Positions 27,901 through 35,024 of a stretch of 64,000 nucleotides of DNA are shown here, one piece after another. The notes under the pieces were generated by a model. That model ran no database searches. It saw nothing but the letters and a program-made list of their open reading frames with translations, and was not told the DNA's origin. The stretch lies in assembly GCA_024195265.1 (NCBI GenBank), contig JAJLRJ010000002.1, forward strand, positions 23,221,236-23,285,235, written 5' to 3'. Positions within the stretch are counted from its first letter, which is position 1; every line of letters starts with the position of its first letter. A program made the position numbers and the translations under genes. Source of the DNA: Dendrophyllia cribrosa. Its lineage: Eukaryota > Cnidaria > Anthozoa > Scleractinia > Dendrophylliidae.

Positions 27901-30900
27901 TAACCAGAAATTAATACAACTTTAAAGTCAAACTAATAATATTATATTAATATCACCTACCAAAATGTCCACTGTCATCTGAGTAAAAACAGAGAGTATA
28001 TTTATTTAACATTTTTTAGATACATGCAGCTAAGAATGTTATGTAACTTGAAACTTGAGCCTAGGCAACAATAAAAATCAATACAGTAGAACATCTACTA
28101 AAAGCCAGCTCCCTTACACGGCAAAGTCTCTATGCATCCAACAGCCATACAATGGCCACCTTACAACAATGACAACAGTCAGCAAATTGCTATCTCAACC
28201 TCAAACATAACCTTACTTACATGATTGTAGAACTCCATAATAGCCACACAATGAACACAACTGAAGAACTACATTGTATGTGTATATACAGGGCTTATGG
28301 AATTATCCGTGTATACAGACCCCCATAATTTGGCTTCCTCTGCATAATCTGCATAATTCGGCAATTCACGCATAATTTGGAGAAATTTGTAGAAAACCAT
28401 AAAACATATTTTTTTTCGCTATTTCTCAAAGATTCTAATACCCAATTTATCCGAAGTTAACAGTAAATTTCCACATTGTCGAACATTGAGCAATCGACGA
28501 TTGACAACAGGAATGCAAGGTGTTCTATGTTGAAAACCGTGGGGGCCTGTTGTCTAAATTTCAATAGAATGTGCCTCATTATTGGTGGAAAATCTAGAGA
28601 CAAGGTTTCCTAAGTGGGAATTACAATTTGGAATAGAAAAACGTCAATTCTTTTCAGATCGAGTTTTTCCGTAGCGTTTAATGCAAGTTCGATTATGGTT
28701 TAAAAACATGGATAAATTTGTTGTAAGAGAATCAACAGAGGACTTTAAATGGAGACGTCATGAGGCGATAAATGTTTTAGCTCGAGATCGAGTAAATCAA
28801 TACCCGAGAGGTACATTTCATACTGATAACATGCTGTTATTTTGTTCCACATGCAATCTTGTAGTCGACTATGTGAGAAAATATGTCCTCGAAAAAAACA
28901 CCTTGAGGCGGCGTCGCAAAAGAGAAGAGTGCATAAATCCAACAATAGCAGACAACAGACACTGAAAACATCTTTTGAATGTACAGTGTAAGACCCAAGA
29001 GGAAAAAGTGAAAGTATGTCATGACATCATCCCGCATAATTTCCCACATAATTTGCGATTTTTTCCCCTGCATAATTTTGATTTTTTTCCACATTTTACC
29101 ATAAGCCCTGTCTATAGAGTACTTTTCAATTGAGTGTTGAAAGTAATTTTGCAATTATAATGCTTCAGTTTGCAGTGCTATGCTTTGTGATTGGCTAAAA
29201 AATCTCACGCCTGACTTTATTAACCGATCAGAAGCACGCGTTTGAAATCCTGAACTTGGTGCCGGCTACATGTATTTGCTTTGAGTTCTGATTCGTTCAT
29301 CAGATTGTCTGCGAGTTCTGTGATTGGTCAGAGTAATTACTTTGGTTTTGGTTTTATGACACTCAATTGAAAACCGCTACAAACAGTTTTTTGTTGAGTA
29401 CAAGAACACAAGAATTGATATTAAAATGTGTTGTGTCTTGACTGGTTAAATTTGAACTTACTACATCGTAGACGTACATGCAGGGAAATCAAGAAAAGGT
29501 ACAAGAAATGACTGGAAACTTTTAAGTGGTCACCCAGCTGCACTACCGGTATGAACAAATTAAATTAAGAAGTAACACTCACATTGCCAGTGTAAACTTT
29601 AAGGTCTGGGTGCACTGCAAAGATGCGCATCAGAACTACAATGATAAAAAATGTCTTGCATCACATATTTTTAATCAACAACAATTTCTGGTTAATATTA
29701 AATGGTATTAACCTTTCATTCACACACATTATATTAATCATCGAATGGACATACAGTGTAATGCATTTAAAGCAGCTACCTCAATGGAAAGCTTGGGGGA
29801 GCTGGATGCGGTACGCCAACACCACCCCTTGTAAAAAATTTAGTGTGATCGCAGCCGATAGGTGCGATCGTGTCGCGAGTAGCGTGATCATGCCGCCTCA
29901 AACTTTCTTTTTTTTGACATTCTTGGCCACCTCAATATTGCCCACTATCGCAGTGCGATATTACTGCAATCGCACCACAATACAAAAATCACTGCTCCAC
30001 GATCGCAAGCAAACACCATGTGATCATGCTAAAATTTTTACAAGGGACAGATCAGTACTGCATGTGCAGCTCAACATTGTCACACCACAAATATAGAGTG
30101 TAGTGGAGAATACCTGGGAGCAGTTTGAGGGCCGAGAAACAATAGCAAAACAATGTGGTGAAACAAATAAGGGAAGTGACCTTGTACTTAGCGATGTGTG
30201 GGTTGGCCCCATGAAGTCACATGGAACCCAGCCCCTGCACAGACGCCACTTTGCTGCTGCCCTTGCTCTGGTTAAAAATCCAAACTGCAAAATTCTGCTT
30301 TCATAACTTCATTTTCACTTTTCCTTTGGAGAAATAAGATTCTATCTTCCTGATATAAGTAAAAACATCTACATGACTGTACACCAGCAAAATCAGTGGT
30401 TTTATTTTTAGTTAACTGTATTCAAAACTTCCAGTCAGTTATTAAAATTTACATACCATTCTGCCCTGGTTTGTATATGCCTTTGTCAGTCTGTATGTAA
30501 ATTGTGAAGCCCTTCTCCACGAAACGGATATATTTCATGCTAGAGAATTTAGCACCACCAGTCCCATTTACAGACAAGTGATATGATACAGATTGAGAGG
30601 CCACTCCATGAGGGATCTAAAAAAAAGTGCAGTTGAGTTTAAAGGAAACAGATCTTAAACCAGATAGTTACATACCATCCTCCTATCATTAAAGCAAAAC
30701 AACAATAACAAAAACAGGAGGAAAGAAGGAAGGAAGGTTGAACCACAAACAAACTTTAATTCATCAACTAGAATGTAAACTGCAACAGAAAAGGTACTGT
30801 ACCTGTAATACCAAGTCTTGAGCATTTCCTGTAAAAAGATCAAAAGCAATTTTGTTACAAGTTGGCATATGGAAAATACATGTAGCTCTGTAATGTATAG

Positions 30901-33900
30901 CCTGTGAAAATATCTGACTGGTTTCTTTAGGAGGTTTAGAAACAAGAGCCTAGAAATGGATGCTCTTCCAGGCTGTGATCCCAAAAAAAATTTGTTGACA
31001 GAAACATAAATTACATGTACTTCTAAAACAGAATTATTTAATAATTTATAAGCCGGTTCATGAGCAGGTTCTATGAGCCAACTTGTCAATACAAACTGTT
31101 CAGACCCAGTCCCTTCTGCTTGGTGTTTCACTCCACTGATCCCCACCCCTTGTGCCCAACTCCCAACCCTCCCCTCCCTCCAATGTTATTCCCATGATGG
31201 GTAAGTCAGGTGACCAGTACATGTTGCAGGCTCAATGTTAACAAGAAGTCCAAGGACTATTGCAAAGCTGATACAACGTGTAAATATATTTGAAACAATA
31301 TTTTGGAATAATGTTTTATTATATTTACTCGTTGTATCAGCTTTGCAGTTGTCTTGGACTTGTTGGACTTCTTGTTAAATTGATTCAGTTTAGCTGATTA
31401 GATCCAACAAAAAACCAGCAGGATCTATTGTCAACGGTTTTTGCATTGCAACAAGTTCAATGTTAACAGTTGATCAACCGATCAAGTGAAATTTTGCCTC
31501 TCTGTTTGAACTTGTTCAAAGAATTCACACAACAAGTTTTAGATTCTCACCAGGATTGAACACACCACTTTGACTTGCGATCAAAGTACTCTGCTTGGTA
31601 TCAATAATTCCACATGTTATGCTAACTGGTGCACTGAGAATACTGCTTAATGACACTCGCAGTTTGAGAGGCTGCCCAGGCCTGAACACACTGGGGGCTG
31701 TTATGAAGTATGTGCTGCAATGAAAAGCAGCCAAAATTAAGCTACATTTGTATTATATAAATGAACATTATATTCAAAATATTGTATCATGGGTATTGGG
31801 GACAGACTTTTTCTTTGTCACACACTTGTGACATGATGCCCGGGGGGAGGGGGGTAAACTATATGGGATTAAATAAACCATCTGAAACCAAAGGGGCACA
31901 CAACACATCTTTGTGGTATGTCCAATACCTTACGCATGCGCACAGCCGTATCACCCCGGCAGTGGCAGCCATGGTCAGCTGTTTCGTCCTTGTTAGAACT
32001 CATCAGCATGGCATAGCCGTCGAACTCTTACACGACCCGAAAGTCGTTTTTTAGGTGCCCTATATATGGGATTTATATAGGATATAGAAATCAAAGAATT
32101 TTGGTCTAGAATAGGGTATCATTTACCAGGAAACTGATCAGTGGTACGAAGATAGAGTTTCTGAGTCATGGCAAGTCTGGGATAGGGTAGGGATTTTTTA
32201 TCTAGTTTAGGATAGGGTTGCAAAATACAGCTGAACATGGTCTGGTATAGGGTAAGGGTTTCAGAGTCCCAGTGGCACACCACCACCCAAAAATATACAG
32301 AGTACCCCCCCAGGACACGATGCAAAAACACATCTTTCTCAACATTTTGCTTTCTCATAGTTATTCATCAACTGCCTTAATTGTCACACAATAGCAGATG
32401 CATGATGAAATGCATGTTGAAAAATAATATTTTAAGGACGTTCGCGCTAATTGTTTATGTGCATCCTTACTGCGCATGCAATTCATGTCACAATGCCATG
32501 CTACGCATGAGGCAGCGTGGTCGAGTGGTTAGGGCGCTGGACTTGAAACCTGGTGGTCCCGAGTTCAAGTCCCGCTCTGACCACTATCTGGAGTTGTTTC
32601 ACGGTAGTCCCGAGTCCAACTCCTCGGCCACGCTAGTTGTAAAATAGCCATTCACTGGTTTGCCTCCTGCCAGTTGGGATTTTTAATGTGTTTTGTTCTA
32701 TTTGCAATATTTGTTTCTATATTTAGTGTCCCCAATTAGTGCTTGCGCACTAAATACCTTAGTTGACACTTAAATAAAGTGATTGATTTATTTTTATTTT
32801 TTTTTATGCATGAGCGCGCGTGCAAGAAAAGAAATTATGTAAGCACATAAAGGGCTGGTAGCACTGTAACTAAATCAATATAGGAAGTTTAAATTTTTTC
32901 CATTTTTCTACCTGCGCGCAATGAATCCTGCCAACTTGCGGCTGTCAGATTTTGCAAATGCTGTCATTTAAAGATTAGATACAGTAGAAGAGACATCACC
33001 AGTTGAATGAATTTGCTTAAAAGACCTACTCGCATAAAATTTGGGAAAGAAAGTTGCATTTCAGAGATTCATTTGCAATATTTTTAGACTAGCAGACATT
33101 TGGGTCATATCCAGTAAGGGAGACCAACTTTTCAAAATTAGGGTCGTCTTTTAGATATCTTACCAGGCTCAACTAATCAATGACATCAATGTAATCAATG
33201 AGTAATCAATGGGTAATCAATGAGTAATCAATTGATTACTCATCGAGTATTGCCAATACTCAATGAGTACTCAATGACTAATCAATGACCCACAAAATTT
33301 TTGGTCATTGATTAGTCATTGATTTACATGAAAAGGTGTTGACAAGCCAGACACGACTCATAAGCTCGTGATAACGTGGAACGTGACCTTAAGAGTTTTG
33401 CTCTAGCAAGTATATCCCCCTGGGAAATCCCCCAAGGATTTTCCTTTTTTGTATGAGATAAGGGGAGGCTCTTTTTATATTTCTCTTAGCAATGGTTGGT
33501 TCTGAATTAAATGCCATTTGCTCATTAAGATGTTTTTAAGACTAGGCAACGCCGGGTGGTACGTTGTTACGAAAGCAGGGCTCGAAATTGCGCCTGTATC
33601 GGGCGCATTTGCGACTAAAATCTGTCTATTAGTCGCAATTTTGCGATTGTTTTACGGTCTAGTTAATAAACGAATTATATTCAACAGTCTTGTGTTTTAT
33701 TTGTAACTGGTAGTTGTATTTTTATCTGAAAAATCCTGCGAAATTCACGTTGAATGTTGCACAACTTAATTGTCGATTTTATGTTCCATTAATGCGGTTT
33801 CCAAGTAGTGTATCACGGGGCACTTTTTCAGACTTTCTCAGAAATTTCTCGTCTCTCATTTTCAGTTCCGATAGTAGTATTTAGTTTTCTTTTGCGACTA

Positions 33901-34993
33901 AAATTTTCGAACTTGCGACTAAATTTTAGGAATTACTCGCAAATTGCGATTGAGAATTTTTTTTTAATTTCAAGCCCTGAAAGGCAGAATTCTTTTTCAC
34001 ACATTCTCCTTTTGCTGCAAAGATGACTTCCGTTCATTAAATTTTACCTCGGAAATTATTTTCTCAATGAGATTGTGAGTGTAGCCTCTAGCACGGAGGC
34101 ATGCTTTGAAGTTGTTGATATTCTCACTGAATGATTTCGCTGAGGAATTTGTTTTTTAAAAGTCTCAGGGCTTCACCTTTTCCAAGCCCTTTTCTGACCC
34201 TGGGTGGGTGGCAGGAAGAGAAATAGGTGTACTGGAAGGTCTCTGTTGGTTTAAAATGAGTAATCAATGACATCAATGAGTAATCAATGACCCACAAAAT
34301 TTTTTGGGTTTGATTAATCATTGATTACTCATTGAGTATTGGCAATACTCAATGATTAATCAATTGATTACCCATTGATTACCCATTGATTACTCATTGA
34401 TGTCATTGATCATTGATTAGTTATACCTGGATCTTATCTCGGAAATAAAGTCGGTGTCATTTCTGACACAAATAACTCATAACCTAGCTGTAGCAAAAGT
34501 TTTATAAAAAAATCAATGTGAGAAGATTTTCGCGCGAACGTCCGTAAGTCATATAAAACTACCATGTACACAATTCAAATATATATTCCATTAATTTTAT
34601 ATGTTTACAAAATATACAAATATACAAGTAGTTTCCATTGGAAAGTGAAGTGCTGCGAGTAAAGCTTATGCAGAAGAAGAGTTGTTTTGGGATATCTCGT
34701 TAATTGCATGTACTTTAGATAGTGAACAGATGAGCGACTTGATCTATTTTGCCATTGGATTAACTTGGCTAATATATGCTGTTGAACAGCAAAACGCAGG
34801 GTCATGGCTCGTGTACGATGACTGTATTGTGATGTATTGTGTTAGGTAGTGTTAGGTTGTATTGTATTGTATTGTATTAGGATGTATTGTATAGGTTTTA
34901 TGACGTCAGTCAGTTCGTCGTACATGAGACATGACCCAAAACGCACGGCTACTGAACGGATGAAAAACTGGTGGCCGAGCCATTTAAAACGGT

Positions 34994-35024
<31 letters not shown>

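Larger units (their letters stand above)
33166..34432. mobile_element. Foldback element with ATCAATGA subterminal repeats
   Basis: Left cluster 33166-33330 and right cluster 34256-34432 are built of TAATCAATGAG units and are inverted relative to each other; the outer ends match CCAGG. ATCTTA flanks both sides, a probable 6-bp target duplication. Confidence 0.6.
32436..34543. mobile_element. 2.1-kb element with GGACGTTCGCGC ends, host of nested insertions
   Basis: GGACGTTCGCGC at 32436 is mirrored by GCGCGAACGTCC ending at 34543. Inside lie a SINE, a foldback element, a Penelope RT fragment and a hAT-like MITE. TEP intron 1. Confidence 0.55.

Noticed and set aside
30655..31146. 163-codon minus-strand ORF
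   Set aside because: Overlaps TEP exon 3 in another frame, is low-complexity and hydrophobic at its end, and starts in a C-rich repeat. No domain signal.
32512..32590. tRNA-Ser gene
   Set aside because: A and B boxes are good, but acceptor stem pairing is absent, a SINE body and A/T tail follow, and target duplications flank it.
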